Shown piece after piece: positions 1 to 8,660 of a DNA stretch of 42,420 nucleotides. Numbering within the stretch: the stretch's first letter is position 1; each line of letters begins with the position of its first letter. The position numbers and the translations under genes were made by a program. The DNA lies in assembly GCF_004296405.1 (NCBI RefSeq), contig NZ_PSRR01000029.1, forward strand, positions 1-42,420. Direction: 5' to 3'. The stretch is from Bradyrhizobium sp. Leo170. GTDB taxonomy: Bacteria; Pseudomonadota; Alphaproteobacteria; Rhizobiales; Xanthobacteraceae. The notes beneath the pieces are model-generated. The model saw only the letters and a program-made list of their open reading frames with translations. It was not told the DNA's origin and ran no database searches.

Positions 1-3
1 GCT

Positions 4-777
4 CTAAGGGAGAGACTCAATTTTCTTCTCGATCGCGAGGGCAGCCTCTAGCAAAATCTCGGCGACCTCTTGCTCTCGGCGCGGTCCGAGTCTGGTGCGA
101 ACGGCTGATACGGTGATCGCCGCGGCCGGCCGGCGATCGGGGGTCTTGATCCAGGTGGACAGCGATTTCGTTCCCTGCACCAGACCGGCCTCGCGCAGAT
201 TATAGCCTCTGCGCTTGGCCAAGGCGATTTGTGAAAGCACCGTCGCCACGCTGGTGCGATAACCGGCAAACCGCACTTCATTGGCAGTCACGATCTTGCG
301 TGCGTCGGGCGTCGGCATCGCGGCAAGAATCGCAACACCTGCACTGCTGACGCCGAGCGGACGTCTGGCGCCGACTTCGATCGACAACACCTGGATCGGA
401 TAGGAGCCGATCCTGCGATCGATGCACAGCGTATCATTGCCGGTACGTACCGTCAGGAACAACGTGTCGCCGACCCGCTGCGAGGTTCGCGCCAGGATAT
501 TGTCCGCCGCGGCAAGCAGCGGCGAACGCGAGGGGCGCGCCAGCGCCAATTCCGGCACCTGTCCGCCGATCGCATAGCGGCCGGTCTTCTCGTGCCGTTC
601 GACGATGCCTTCCTCGATCAGCACGTGAACGATCCGGTGCACCGTCGGCCGCGTCAGCCCGGTCGCCTGCACCACTTCGGTAAGCGGTACTCCGGTCTCC
701 CTGCCAGCGGCGAGGATGCGCAAGACCATCAACGCGCGCCGGATCGCCTGGGCACCTTGCCTCGGTTCCGTGGTCAC
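4..777 (-). CDS. IclR-family transcriptional regulator
   Basis: A regulator of about 257 residues when read from the GTG at 777. An N-terminal winged helix-turn-helix (residues ~15-72, including LTEVVQATGLTRPTVHRIV) is followed by the IclR-type effector-binding domain. The open frame extends to 900, but that would give an unusually long tail and would put a 19-bp palindrome (784-802) inside the coding region. The GTG start leaves the palindrome just upstream, so I prefer it. The gene is divergent from the Bug-protein operon starting at 947, the usual layout for an IclR regulator controlling the adjacent catabolic operon and itself. The inducer is unknown; an acidic aromatic or intermediate of the neighbouring pathway is an inference. 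Family assignment is secure, start and ligand are not. Confidence 0.9.
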   Translation of the reverse strand: MTTEPRQGAQAIRRALMVLRILAAGRETGVPLTEVVQATGLTRPTVHRIVHVLIEEGIVERHEKTGRYAIGGQVPELALARPSRSPLLAAADNILARTSQRVGDTLFLTVRTGNDTLCIDRRIGSYPIQVLSIEVGARRPLGVSSAGVAILAAMPTPDARKIVTANEVRFAGYRTSVATVLSQIALAKRRGYNLREAGLVQGTKSLSTWIKTPDRRPAAAITVSAVRTRLGPRREQEVAEILLEAALAIEKKIESLP

Positions 778-783
778 GGTTTG

Positions 784-802
784 CTGTCCATAATGTGGAC
801 AG
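784..802. promoter_or_regulatory. Candidate IclR operator (perfect palindrome)
   Basis: The sequence CTGTCCATAATGTGGACAG is a perfect inverted repeat with 7-bp arms and a 5-bp centre. It lies between the divergent regulator and the 947 operon, directly upstream of the GTG start of the regulator. IclR proteins bind short palindromes in such positions, so autoregulation is likely. No second copy is visible closer to the 947 gene. Confidence 0.6.
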
Positions 803-946
803 AATTGGCGCAAAGCCGTCGACAAGTAAAGCCCGCTCGCCGGATGATCTCGCATCTCATCGAGGCGTCGCCTAGACGACCCCGATCGGACACTCAACAA
901 GAACAGGGTGGAGACCTCATCCGCCGCCGCTTTGGGAGGATGTCAC

Positions 947-1912
947 ATGAGGTTTCTCGCTGTTGCGGTTGCGGCCATCGCGGTGATGGTCATTGGACCG
1001 GTCGCAGCCCAGACATGGCCGGAGCGCAATGTCCGCTTGATCGTGCCATATCCCGCCGGCGGCAATGTCGACAGCGCTGCCCGCATCGTGGCTGACAAGC
1101 TGCAGCAACGGCTCGGGCAGGCCTTCATCGTGGAGAACAAGTCCGGCGCCGGTGGCCTGGTCGCGGGCGAGGCGTTCGCGAAATCGGCGAAGGATGGCTA
1201 CACGCTGTTCATCGGCGCCAACGGCCCGGTGCTGTTCGCTCCCGAGATCAATAAGCGCGAGGCCTATGTCTGGAAACGGGATTTCCTCCCGATCACGACC
1301 ATCTCGATGACGCCCTTGGTGCTCGAGGTTCATCCATCCGTTCAGGCAAAGACGTTGAAGGAGTTTCTTGACCTGGCGCGCCGCGAGCCGGGCAAACTCA
1401 CGATGGCCTCGCCGGGGGCGGGGACGACCAATCATTTGCTCAGCGAACTGGCGCAATCGGAACTCGGCCTGCAATGGGTCACAGTGCATTACCGCGGCAA
1501 TGCGCCGGCGACCAATGATCTCATCGGTGGGCAGGTGCAGTTCGCGTTCGACCAGGTTTCCGTCGCGCTGCCCTTCGTCAAGAGCGGCGCGGTTCGTGTG
1601 CTTGCAGTCACCAGCGGACATCGCTTGGCCTCGATGCCCGACGTGCCGACCTTCGCCGAGCTCGGCTACAAGGATTTCGACGCGCAGACCTTCACCGGCC
1701 TGTTCGCGCCGGCCGGTACGCCGGACGCGATCGTAACGAAGCTGCACGACACCATGGCGGAGATCCTGAAGGATCCCGCGGTCGTCGCGAAATTCGACAA
1801 GCTCGGCGCCGAGGCCGTCACAATGTCGCCTGCGGAGTTCACGGCCTATCTGACGCGCGAAGACGCCAAATGGATTCCCATCGTCCGCAAGGCGAACATC
1901 CGGGCCGATTGA
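947..1912 (+). CDS. Bug/TctC-family periplasmic solute-binding protein
   Basis: A 321-residue protein with a signal peptide (residues 1 to about 22, hydrophobic core and VAAQ cleavage region), followed by the family opening WPERNVRLIVPYPAGG and the later ATNDLIGGQVQFAFD segment. Bug proteins catch carboxylates or other small polar molecules in the periplasm and usually feed TctAB-type carriers. The ATG at 947 follows GGGAGGA at 934-940 with ideal spacing; the upstream in-frame start at 908 would bury the signal peptide. It is the first gene of the operon facing away from the IclR regulator. No tctA or tctB gene is present in this window, so it is an orphan here and may serve a carrier elsewhere or act as a sensor. 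Its ligand cannot be read from sequence. Confidence 0.92.
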   Translation: MRFLAVAVAAIAVMVIGPVAAQTWPERNVRLIVPYPAGGNVDSAARIVADKLQQRLGQAFIVENKSGAGGLVAGEAFAKSAKDGYTLFIGANGPVLFAPEINKREAYVWKRDFLPITTISMTPLVLEVHPSVQAKTLKEFLDLARREPGKLTMASPGAGTTNHLLSELAQSELGLQWVTVHYRGNAPATNDLIGGQVQFAFDQVSVALPFVKSGAVRVLAVTSGHRLASMPDVPTFAELGYKDFDAQTFTGLFAPAGTPDAIVTKLHDTMAEILKDPAVVAKFDKLGAEAVTMSPAEFTAYLTREDAKWIPIVRKANIRAD

Positions 1913-1947
1913 GGCCGGTGCGCAGGCCAGTCAAGCTTCGAGGCAGC

Positions 1948-2565
1948 ATGCAGATTGACCCCTCAGAACTCGGCGCCGAGCGCATCTATCGGCTGATGAC
2001 CGGGATCGTCGTGCCACGGCCGATCGCCTGGGTGACCAGCATGTCGCGCAAAGGTGTGCTCAATCTCGCCCCCTTCAGCGCCTTCACCTTTGTCTCGCAG
2101 AAACCGCCGATGCTCGCCATCAGCGTTGGCCGCAAGGCCGGCGTCTACAAGGACACCGCGCATAATATTCTAGATACCGAAGAATACGTCATCCACATCG
2201 CCGACACGCCGCTGATGACGGCGCTGCATGAGAGTTCGGTCGAGCATCCGCCCGAGGTGAGTGAGGTCGAACTGCTCAAGCTCGAGACCGTGCCGAGCGA
2301 ACGCATCAAGGTGCCGCGGCTCGCCGCGCCGCCGGTTGCCATGGAATGCCGGTTTCGCCAATGTCTCGAATTCGGTGAGGCCCGCAGCCGGCTGATCGTC
2401 GGCGAGGTTCTGATGTTCCACCTCCGGGATGGTCTCGTGAACAACGGCAAGGTCGAAACCGAGGCGCTCGATCCGATTGCGCGCATCGCAGGCCCGCGTT
2501 ATGCCCGGCTCGGAGAGATCGTCACCTTGCGCGCCGTGTTCCAGGCGCCGAAGTCGACCGATTGA
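1948..2565 (+). CDS. Flavin reductase-like, FMN-binding split-barrel protein
   Basis: A 205-residue member of the flavin reductase-like domain family (PF01613 type), shown by the N-terminal VPRPIAWVTSMSRKGVLNLAPFSAF motif region, where family members bind the FMN phosphate and ring, followed by PPMLAISVGRK. The start at 1948 has a purine-rich CGAGGCAGC upstream and lies 36 bp after the binding-protein stop. Such proteins can supply reduced flavin to a partner monooxygenase or carry out flavin-dependent chemistry themselves. No oxygenase partner is encoded in this operon, which leaves the role open. It is unlike the HpaC-type reductase at 21660, so the two are not recent duplicates. Confidence 0.82.
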   Translation: MQIDPSELGAERIYRLMTGIVVPRPIAWVTSMSRKGVLNLAPFSAFTFVSQKPPMLAISVGRKAGVYKDTAHNILDTEEYVIHIADTPLMTALHESSVEHPPEVSEVELLKLETVPSERIKVPRLAAPPVAMECRFRQCLEFGEARSRLIVGEVLMFHLRDGLVNNGKVETEALDPIARIAGPRYARLGEIVTLRAVFQAPKSTD

Positions 2566-2589
2566 GATCGCAATATCAGCAAGACAGAC

Positions 2590-3915
2590 ATGACCGAACA
2601 GTCCTCGCTTTCCGCAATCGGCACCTATACGACCGGCGAACGCGCCGCGATCATCTTCTCCTGCATGCTCGGTTTCGCGCTCGATCTCTACGACGTGCTC
2701 ATCATGCCGTTCCTGATGAGCTCGATACAGTCGTCGCTCGGCATTTCGCTGGGCCAGGTCGCGAGCGTGACGAGTCTGACCTTGATCGGGTCAGTGATCG
2801 GCGGCGCACTATTCGGCTGGCTCGGCGACCGCATCGGCCGCAAGCAGGCGCTGCAGCTCACGCTCGGCGTGTTCGCCGCCGGATCGATCGCATCGGCGTT
2901 CGCCTGGGATTATTGGAGCCTGGCATTGCTCCGCTTCATCACCGGCGTCGGGCTCGGCGGCGAATGGGGTGCCGGCATGGTGCTGTTCAATGAGGCCTGG
3001 AACAAGGACCGCCGCGGTATCGGCAGCGCCTTCATCCAGGGCAGTGCGGTGGTCGCGAGCGCCGGCGCCTCGATCGTCGGGGTTTGGGCCACCACGTCGT
3101 TCAGCGTGGAATGGGGATGGCGCATTGCGCTTCTGACCGGCGGCTCGCCGATCCTGCTGATGATCTTCATCCGCTTCTTCATGCCGGAATCCAAGGCGTG
3201 GCTGCAGTTCGATCGTACGCGCAAAAGCGGCCTGGTCGCGAGCAAGGTCAAGACCACCAACACGATGCTTCTGATGTTCCAGGGCCGGTTGCTGCCGATC
3301 TCGCTGATGTGCCTGGCGTGGATGATGGCCTACATGTTCTGCTATTACGGCGTCGTCGTCTTCATGCCGACCCTGATGCAGAAGTCGCTCGCGGCGCCGC
3401 CCGAAGTCGTGCGCAACATCTCGGTGATCGCTTCCATCGTCGGCGGCTGCTCGTACATCAGCATGGGCCTGCTCAACGACGCCTTCGGCCGGCGGTTCGG
3501 CGCGCTGTTGCCGGGCCTCGCGTGGGGCGCGATGGCCTGCGGCCTCTATATCTTCGCGTATGACAGGTTCGCCGGCAGCCTGTTTGGCTTCCCAATGTTC
3601 TGGGTCTACATCGCCTTCGTGATCGGTAACTCGGCGCTCGGCGTGGTCGGCACCTGGCTGTCGGAAATCTATCCGATCGAGGTGCGTTCGACCGCGGTAT
3701 CCTTCATCTACATGGCGGGGCGCGGCGTCGGCAGCTTGGCACCTGTGGTCGTTCCGCTGACGGCCGGCTGGTTCGGCGGCCAGCTTGCGCTCGGCATGAT
3801 GGTCGTCGTGCCCGCCATCATCATCTTCCTGGCGATGACCCTATCCTTGCCCGAGACGCGCGGGCGCGAACTGGCTGCGGCCGCCGGCGCCCAGCGTAGC
3901 GGCCAGACAGCGTGA
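2590..3915 (+). CDS. MFS transporter, aromatic/organic acid symporter type
   Basis: A 441-residue inner-membrane carrier with about twelve hydrophobic segments. The major-facilitator signature GWLGDRIGRKQ lies between helices 2 and 3 (about residues 76-86), and LDLYDVLIMPFLMS in helix 1 resembles the acid-binding DxxD-like motif of the aromatic acid:H+ symporter group. GVGLGGEWGAG in helix 4 also fits that group. It is in the same operon as a Bug binding protein, so two different uptake routes are encoded together. The substrate is probably the compound degraded by the downstream FAH and HpaH enzymes, which is an inference. The start has only a weak ribosome site. Confidence 0.9.
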   Translation: MTEQSSLSAIGTYTTGERAAIIFSCMLGFALDLYDVLIMPFLMSSIQSSLGISLGQVASVTSLTLIGSVIGGALFGWLGDRIGRKQALQLTLGVFAAGSIASAFAWDYWSLALLRFITGVGLGGEWGAGMVLFNEAWNKDRRGIGSAFIQGSAVVASAGASIVGVWATTSFSVEWGWRIALLTGGSPILLMIFIRFFMPESKAWLQFDRTRKSGLVASKVKTTNTMLLMFQGRLLPISLMCLAWMMAYMFCYYGVVVFMPTLMQKSLAAPPEVVRNISVIASIVGGCSYISMGLLNDAFGRRFGALLPGLAWGAMACGLYIFAYDRFAGSLFGFPMFWVYIAFVIGNSALGVVGTWLSEIYPIEVRSTAVSFIYMAGRGVGSLAPVVVPLTAGWFGGQLALGMMVVVPAIIIFLAMTLSLPETRGRELAAAAGAQRSGQTA

Positions 3916-3940
3916 AACTCTCGTCGAAGGAAAGCGTGCG

Positions 3941-4801
3941 ATGCGACTGTTGAGCTATCTCGTGAATGGCGAGCCACATTATGGTGTGGCTGATGACGAT
4001 GGGGTCGTCGATCTGATGGTGCGGATCGGCGCTGAATTTCCCGATCTGAAATCACTGATCGCGCGCGACGGCCTTGCGTCGGCCCGGCGTGCTTCGGCCG
4101 GCCAGCGTCCCGATCATGCGCTGGACCAATTGACGCTGCTGCCGCCGGTACCGGCACCGGAAAAGCTCTGGTGCATCGGCGTGAACTACAAGGACCGCAA
4201 CGCCGAATACAAGGACAACTCGGACCTGCCGAAATATCCGAGCCTGTTCGTGCGCAATCCATCGTCGGTGGTGGGATCGGGGCAGGGGATCGAGAAGCCG
4301 AAAGTCTCCGACCAGCTCGACTATGAGGGCGAGCTCGTCATCGTGATCGGCAAGCAGGGAAGGCACATCGCGCGCGACGACGCCTTCTCGCATATCTTCG
4401 GCATGACGCTGTGCAACGAGGGCAGCGTGCGAGACTGGCTGCATCACGGCAAGTTCAACGTCACGCAGGGCAAGAATTTCGATCGCTCCGGCAGCATCGG
4501 CCCCTGGATCGTGACGTCGGAAGAATGCGATCCGCGGGGACCACACGACATCATCACCCGCGTCAATGGCGAGGTCAGACAGCAGGACAGCACCGAGCGG
4601 CTGATGTTCCCGTTCGATTTCCTGATCTCCTATCTCTCCACATTCGCGACCCTGAAGCCCGGCGACATGATCGCGACCGGCACACCGACGGGCGCCGGCG
4701 CCCGGTTCGATCCGCCGCGCTGGCTCAAACCCGGCGATGTGGTCGAGGTGGAGTCGTCGCGGATCGGCGTGCTGCGCAACTCGGTGGTTATGGAGCAATA
4801 G
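3941..4801 (+). CDS. Fumarylacetoacetate hydrolase (FAH) family protein
   Basis: A 286-residue FAH-fold enzyme. An N-terminal lead domain is followed by [25 protein letters not shown] (metal-binding acidic residues), CNEGSVRDW and [15 protein letters not shown], all diagnostic of the family. FAH proteins cleave or decarboxylate beta-diketo or 2-oxo acids using a divalent metal; relatives include HpaG decarboxylase/isomerase and acylpyruvases. Its position four bases before an HpaH-type hydratase gene favours a decarboxylase or isomerase step in a meta-cleavage-type route. The ATG follows AAGGAAAG. The exact reaction cannot be fixed from sequence alone. Confidence 0.9.
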   Translation: MRLLSYLVNGEPHYGVADDDGVVDLMVRIGAEFPDLKSLIARDGLASARRASAGQRPDHALDQLTLLPPVPAPEKLWCIGVNYKDRNAEYKDNSDLPKYPSLFVRNPSSVVGSGQGIEKPKVSDQLDYEGELVIVIGKQGRHIARDDAFSHIFGMTLCNEGSVRDWLHHGKFNVTQGKNFDRSGSIGPWIVTSEECDPRGPHDIITRVNGEVRQQDSTERLMFPFDFLISYLSTFATLKPGDMIATGTPTGAGARFDPPRWLKPGDVVEVESSRIGVLRNSVVMEQ

Positions 4802-4805
4802 CGCC

Positions 4806-5609
4806 ATGCTAGATCCTTCAATCATCCGGCGCCTCGCAGAGCGGCTTGACGAGGCCGAACGGACCAAGACGCTCACTACCATGTTCACGCGCCAGCATCC
4901 CGATCTCACGATCGAGGATGCCTATGCGATCCAGCGCGCCTGGACGCGTCTGCAGCTCGATCGCGGACGCGTCATCAAGGGCCACAAGATCGGCCTGACC
5001 TCAAAAGCGATGCAGAACGCGGTCGGCATCGCCGAGCCCGATTATGGCGTGCTGTTCGCCGACATGTTCTATCCGGATGCGAGCGCGATTCCGTTCGATC
5101 GCTTCCATGCGCCGCGGATCGAGGTCGAGCTCGCCTTCGTGCTGAAGGCGCCGTTGCGCGGCCCGGACTGCTCCATCTTCGACGTGCTCAACGCCACCGA
5201 CTACGTGACGCCCGCGCTCGAAATCCTCGAGACCCGCATGCATCGCGTCGATCCCGAGACTGGCCAGACCCGTAAGGTCATGGACACGATTTCGGACAAT
5301 GCCGCCAATGCCGCGCTCGTGCTCGGCGGCCGTCCGTTCCGGCCGCTCGAGGCGGATCTGCGCTGGATCGGTGCGCTGCTGTTCCGCAATGGACAGGTCG
5401 AGGAGACCGGGCTTGCCGCCGGCGTGCTCAACCATCCGGCCAACGGCATCGCCTGGCTCGCCAATCGCCTGGCGCCGCATGATGAGCAATTGCGCGCCGG
5501 CGAAGTCGTGCTCGCCGGATCGTTCACGCGACCGGTTGATATCAGCCGTGGTGATACCTTCCATGCCGATTACGGATCGTTCGGCTCGGTGTCCTGCCAA
5601 TTTGTCTGA
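4806..5609 (+). CDS. hpaH: 2-oxo-hept-4-ene-1,7-dioate hydratase-like (HpaH/MhpD family)
   Basis: A 267-residue protein, the normal HpaH length when started at the ATG at 4806; an open frame begins earlier at 4737 but inside the FAH gene. Recognisable segments are [12 protein letters not shown], a metal-binding PRIEVELAF, and [16 protein letters not shown] near the end. The family adds water to 2-oxo-alkenoates made by FAH-type decarboxylases, giving 4-hydroxy-2-oxo acids for aldolase cleavage. No aldolase gene follows, so the product must be handled elsewhere, or this member works on another 2-oxo acid. Family assignment is strong and the symbol only means HpaH-like. Confidence 0.85.
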   Translation: MLDPSIIRRLAERLDEAERTKTLTTMFTRQHPDLTIEDAYAIQRAWTRLQLDRGRVIKGHKIGLTSKAMQNAVGIAEPDYGVLFADMFYPDASAIPFDRFHAPRIEVELAFVLKAPLRGPDCSIFDVLNATDYVTPALEILETRMHRVDPETGQTRKVMDTISDNAANAALVLGGRPFRPLEADLRWIGALLFRNGQVEETGLAAGVLNHPANGIAWLANRLAPHDEQLRAGEVVLAGSFTRPVDISRGDTFHADYGSFGSVSCQFV

Positions 5610-5632
5610 ACCAAACCAGCAGAGGGAAAGCG

Positions 5633-6025
5633 ATGACTGGTCAAGCACGGCGCAGAAGCGTCCACATCGGTGGCTTTAAGCACGCCAATCCGATCCCGAA
5701 CGCTTCTCGCATCGGCAATCTCGTGATGTCCGGCGTTATCCTCGGCCGCGATCCCGCGACCGGAGCGATGCCGGAGAGCCTGGAAGCGCAATGCGCCAAC
5801 ATGTTCGCGCATATGAAGGCGACCATCGAGGCGGCTGGTGGCAGCACCGACGACATCATCAAGATGACGGTCTGGCTCAAGGACCGTTCGCAGCGCGCGC
5901 CTGTCAATGCCGAGTGGCTGAAGATGTTTCCCGACGAACACTCACGCCCGGCGCGTCATGCGCTGCCGATGGACATGGAAGGCGGCGCGCTGGTGCAGTG
6001 CGATTTCACCGCCGTGATTGACTAA
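5633..6025 (+). CDS. RidA (YjgF/YER057c/UK114) family protein
   Basis: A 130-residue small trimeric-family protein. The GNLVMSGVILGRDPATG strand and the alanine-rich CANMFAHMKATIEAAGG helix followed by DDIIKMTVWL are typical. RidA proteins hydrolyse reactive enamines and imines; some catabolic members deaminate 2-aminomuconate or aminoacrylate-type intermediates. The last strand ends ARHALPMDMEGGALVQCDFTAVID, without the usual catalytic R-x-x-x-E spacing being obvious, so activity may differ from housekeeping RidA. Inside this operon it hints that the degraded compound carries nitrogen. GAGGGAAAG precedes the ATG. Confidence 0.85.
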   Translation: MTGQARRRSVHIGGFKHANPIPNASRIGNLVMSGVILGRDPATGAMPESLEAQCANMFAHMKATIEAAGGSTDDIIKMTVWLKDRSQRAPVNAEWLKMFPDEHSRPARHALPMDMEGGALVQCDFTAVID

Positions 6026-6035
6026 GGAGTTTGCC

Positions 6036-6905
6036 GTGCCGACCTATCTCCCCTTTGATTCGAATCCGCGCCGGCCTTCGAAGCTGCCGCCGCCAAAGAC
6101 TGTCGACAGCCAGTTTCACGTGCTTGGACCGCTGGAGAAATATCCGGTACGTCCGGGCGCGGCCTATCAGATGCCGACCGCAACCTGGGAGGCGGCGCTG
6201 CGGATGCACAAGGCGCTCGGGATCGAGCGCGGCGTGATCGTGCAGACCACGACCTATGGCGCGGACCACACGGTCGTGCTCGACGGTCTGGCGGCAATGG
6301 GCCCGAACTATCGCGGCTGCGCCAACGCGCTGGTGTTTGCCGAAGCTGATGATGCCTACCTCGCCAAGCTGCATGAGGCAGGAGTCCGCGGCGCGCGCTT
6401 CAGTTTTCGGCAGGAACTAGGGGCTGTGCTGTCGGACAAGGATTTTGCGCGGGCGATCGCGCGCATCCGCGAGCTCGGCTGGTACGTCAAGATTCAGCCG
6501 GAGAAGGACGGCATCATCTCCAGCGTTGAGAAGTACCAATCCCTCAACGTGCCGGTGTTGATCGATCACATGGCGCGTCCCGACCCGACCCGCGGCAAGA
6601 ACGATCCGAATCTGCAGAAGATGCTTGAGCTGCTGTCGAAGGGCAATTTCTGGGTCATGCTGTCGCTTGGGGAAAAGACCTCAAAGGCCGGTCCCCCCTG
6701 GGAAGACGTCATCCCCATCGCGCGCACCTATATCGAAGCGGCGCCGGACCGCTGCGTCTGGGCCACCGACTGGCCGCATCCGGTTTCGGTCGTGCAGCCG
6801 CCCAACGACGCCGATCTTCTCGAACTCGTGTACAAGTATGCGCCTGACGAAGCGACCTTGGAGAAGATACTTGTTCACAATCCGGCAAGACTATTCGGAT
6901 TCTAG
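6036..6905 (+). CDS. Amidohydrolase-2 family (LigI-like) hydrolase with QxH first metal motif
   Basis: A 289-residue TIM-barrel protein of the PF04909 type, close in layout to 2-pyrone-4,6-dicarboxylate and sugar-lactone hydrolases. The GTG at 6036 is chosen because AAGGAG sits six bases before it (6024-6029); an in-frame TTG at 6018 overlaps the RidA stop. The first-strand motif reads VDSQFHV, so the usual H-x-H metal pair is Q-x-H. The later VLIDHMARPDP and VWATDWPHP segments, with the final barrel aspartate, are intact. It ends the operon, with 126 bp before the next gene. A lactone- or amide-opening role fits the context but is inferred. Confidence 0.85.
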   Translation: MPTYLPFDSNPRRPSKLPPPKTVDSQFHVLGPLEKYPVRPGAAYQMPTATWEAALRMHKALGIERGVIVQTTTYGADHTVVLDGLAAMGPNYRGCANALVFAEADDAYLAKLHEAGVRGARFSFRQELGAVLSDKDFARAIARIRELGWYVKIQPEKDGIISSVEKYQSLNVPVLIDHMARPDPTRGKNDPNLQKMLELLSKGNFWVMLSLGEKTSKAGPPWEDVIPIARTYIEAAPDRCVWATDWPHPVSVVQPPNDADLLELVYKYAPDEATLEKILVHNPARLFGF

Positions 6906-7008
6906 AGCTCGGCCTCAGGACGTCCTGCTTACGGCCTGCCGCGCGTCGGTTGCGCCCGCCGATCTGGCGGTCGCCGCGCTCCTGGCCGCTGGGCTATTGC
7001 TCAACTGA

Positions 7009-7022
7009 TGAGCATATGATCC
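7009..7022. promoter_or_regulatory. Candidate SorC operator, site C (TGAGCATATGATCC)
   Basis: Matches 12 of 14 positions of the palindrome TGAGCATATGCTCA, better copies of which lie at 8764-8777 and 8783-8796 before the transporter gene. It sits 9 bp upstream of the HAD phosphatase start, in front of the unit that also encodes the SorC regulator, suggesting autoregulation. Confidence 0.6.
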
Positions 7023-7031
7023 TATTGTGGG

Positions 7032-7697
7032 ATGGAACCCAGTCACCTAAAGCCTGATCTGGTCATCTTCGACTGCGATGGCGTCCTCGTGGACAGCGAG
7101 ATATTGAGCTGTCAGTGCCTGTCAGAGGTCCTTGGCGAGTTCGGCATAGAGCTCAGTAGGGACGATGCCCTCGAGTTATTTCTTGGCCGCAGCACGACGG
7201 CGATCTTGCAGCACTACAAGGGGGACCAACGCCTCGTTCCCGAGAACTTTCTGATCGCGTTGAAGGCGCGGGTGCTGCAACGGTTCAGGCATTCGTTGCA
7301 GCCTGTCCTTGGGGTGGGCTCATTGATCTCCAGCCTGCAAATGCCGTTTTGTGTTGCATCGTCCAGCGATCTCGACCGGGTATCGCTTTCGCTGGCATTG
7401 ACCGGTCTGGCGCCGCATTTCGGCGACAGGGTGTACACGGCGCAGATGGTGGCCCGCGGCAAGCCGGCCCCCGACCTGTTTCTCCATGCGGCTGCGCAGA
7501 TGCGCGCCGCACCACAGCGCACGCTTGTCATCGAAGACAGTGTCAGCGGTGTGACCGCAGCAAAGGCCGCCGGCATGACCGTATGGGGCTTTATCGGTGG
7601 CAGTCACTACCAGTTTGGTGATCGGCATAGCATGCTGCGCGATGCCGGCGCAGATCGTGTCTTCGACCGGATGGCGGACTTCTGGGGCGAAAGATAG
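7032..7697 (+). CDS. HAD-superfamily sugar-phosphate phosphatase/phosphatase-like
   Basis: A 221-residue HAD hydrolase of the beta-phosphoglucomutase-like subgroup. Motif I is FDCDGVLVDSE (residues 13-23), motif II contains ASSSDL, and motifs III/IV are KPAPDLFLHAA and IEDSVSGVTAAKAAGM. It uses the first aspartate to form a phospho-enzyme and releases phosphate from small phosphorylated molecules, typically sugar or polyol phosphates. Comparable phosphatases are common at the start of rhizobial sorbitol/mannitol operons. It is 9 bp ahead of the SorC regulator gene and probably co-transcribed with it. The exact substrate is unknown. Confidence 0.88.
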   Translation: MEPSHLKPDLVIFDCDGVLVDSEILSCQCLSEVLGEFGIELSRDDALELFLGRSTTAILQHYKGDQRLVPENFLIALKARVLQRFRHSLQPVLGVGSLISSLQMPFCVASSSDLDRVSLSLALTGLAPHFGDRVYTAQMVARGKPAPDLFLHAAAQMRAAPQRTLVIEDSVSGVTAAKAAGMTVWGFIGGSHYQFGDRHSMLRDAGADRVFDRMADFWGER

Positions 7698-7706
7698 CGG
7701 GCTTTC

Positions 7707-8660
7707 ATGGCAGCACTCGAGAACGAGAAATCCCGTCTTGACGACGCCGCGCGCGCCGGCTGGCTCTATTTCATCGCCGGCCATACGCAGGACGAGATCG
7801 CCAAGATGCTGCAGGTCTCGCGAGCGTCCGCGCAGCGTCTGGTGTCGCTTTGCCTCGCAGAACGCCTGATCACCTTCCGCCTCGAACACCCTATTGCCGC
7901 ATGCATGGAACTGGCGTTGAAGCTCAAGGATCGCTTCGATCTCGTTCACTGCGAGGTAGTGCCGTCGGACCCGGCGTCGCCGCATTCCGCCGCCGGCATC
8001 GCGGAGCGTTGCGCCAATCTGCTGGACTCAACCTTGCGCGCGGAAACCCCGGTCATTGTCGCATTGGGCACCGGGCGCGCGGTGCGGGCCGCGGTGGAGC
8101 GCGTCACGCCGATCGAGCGGCCGAATCACCAGATCGTCTCGCTGGTGGGAAACATCTCGGCGGACGGCTCGGCGAGTTTCTTCGATACGGTGGGGCGCCT
8201 TGCCGATCGCACCGGCGCCCGCCACTATCCGATGCCTCTGCCATTCCTGATGTCGTCGGAAGACGAGCGCAACCGTATGAACCGGATCGAACCAATCGCC
8301 AAGATCCAGGCGATTGCCGCGAGAGCCGACCTGCGTCTCATCGGCATCGGTCAGATGGACCAGAAGGCCCAGGTGCATGTTGATGGCTTCGTCAGCCGCG
8401 AAGAGCTGTTCGAGATGATGCGGCTTGGCGCCGTCGGCGAGGTGACGGGTTGGGCCTATGACGCCAAGGGCCGGCTCATCAAGGGGGGCACGAACAAGCG
8501 GTTGACCAGTATTCCTCCGCAGGTGCCGGCGCGGACCACCACGATCGCCGCGGCGATTGGGCAGGCCAAGGTTCCAGCGATCGGCGCCGCGCTGATCGGG
8601 CGCCTCATCAACGGCCTCATCACCGACGAAGCAACGGCCCGGGCTATCCTCGATCGATAG
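7707..8660 (+). CDS. SorC/DeoR-type sugar-binding transcriptional regulator
   Basis: A 317-residue regulator: a helix-turn-helix around residues 15-55 (HTQDEIAKMLQVSRASAQRLVSL) and the SorC sugar-binding domain, with GTGRAVRAAVERV, LVGNISADGS and LIGIGQMD. SorC proteins sense a phosphorylated sugar or polyol derivative and control the adjacent transport operon. It lies between the HAD phosphatase and the SmoE-like binding protein gene. Three near-identical 14-bp palindromes in the two flanking promoter regions are the obvious candidate binding sites. Whether it activates or represses cannot be told from sequence. Confidence 0.9.
   Translation: MAALENEKSRLDDAARAGWLYFIAGHTQDEIAKMLQVSRASAQRLVSLCLAERLITFRLEHPIAACMELALKLKDRFDLVHCEVVPSDPASPHSAAGIAERCANLLDSTLRAETPVIVALGTGRAVRAAVERVTPIERPNHQIVSLVGNISADGSASFFDTVGRLADRTGARHYPMPLPFLMSSEDERNRMNRIEPIAKIQAIAARADLRLIGIGQMDQKAQVHVDGFVSREELFEMMRLGAVGEVTGWAYDAKGRLIKGGTNKRLTSIPPQVPARTTTIAAAIGQAKVPAIGAALIGRLINGLITDEATARAILDR

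Noticed and set aside
6916..6927. Palindrome CAGGACGTCCTG after the amidohydrolase gene
   Set aside because: A 12-bp palindrome without loop or T-tract; too short to call a terminator and not repeated elsewhere in the window.
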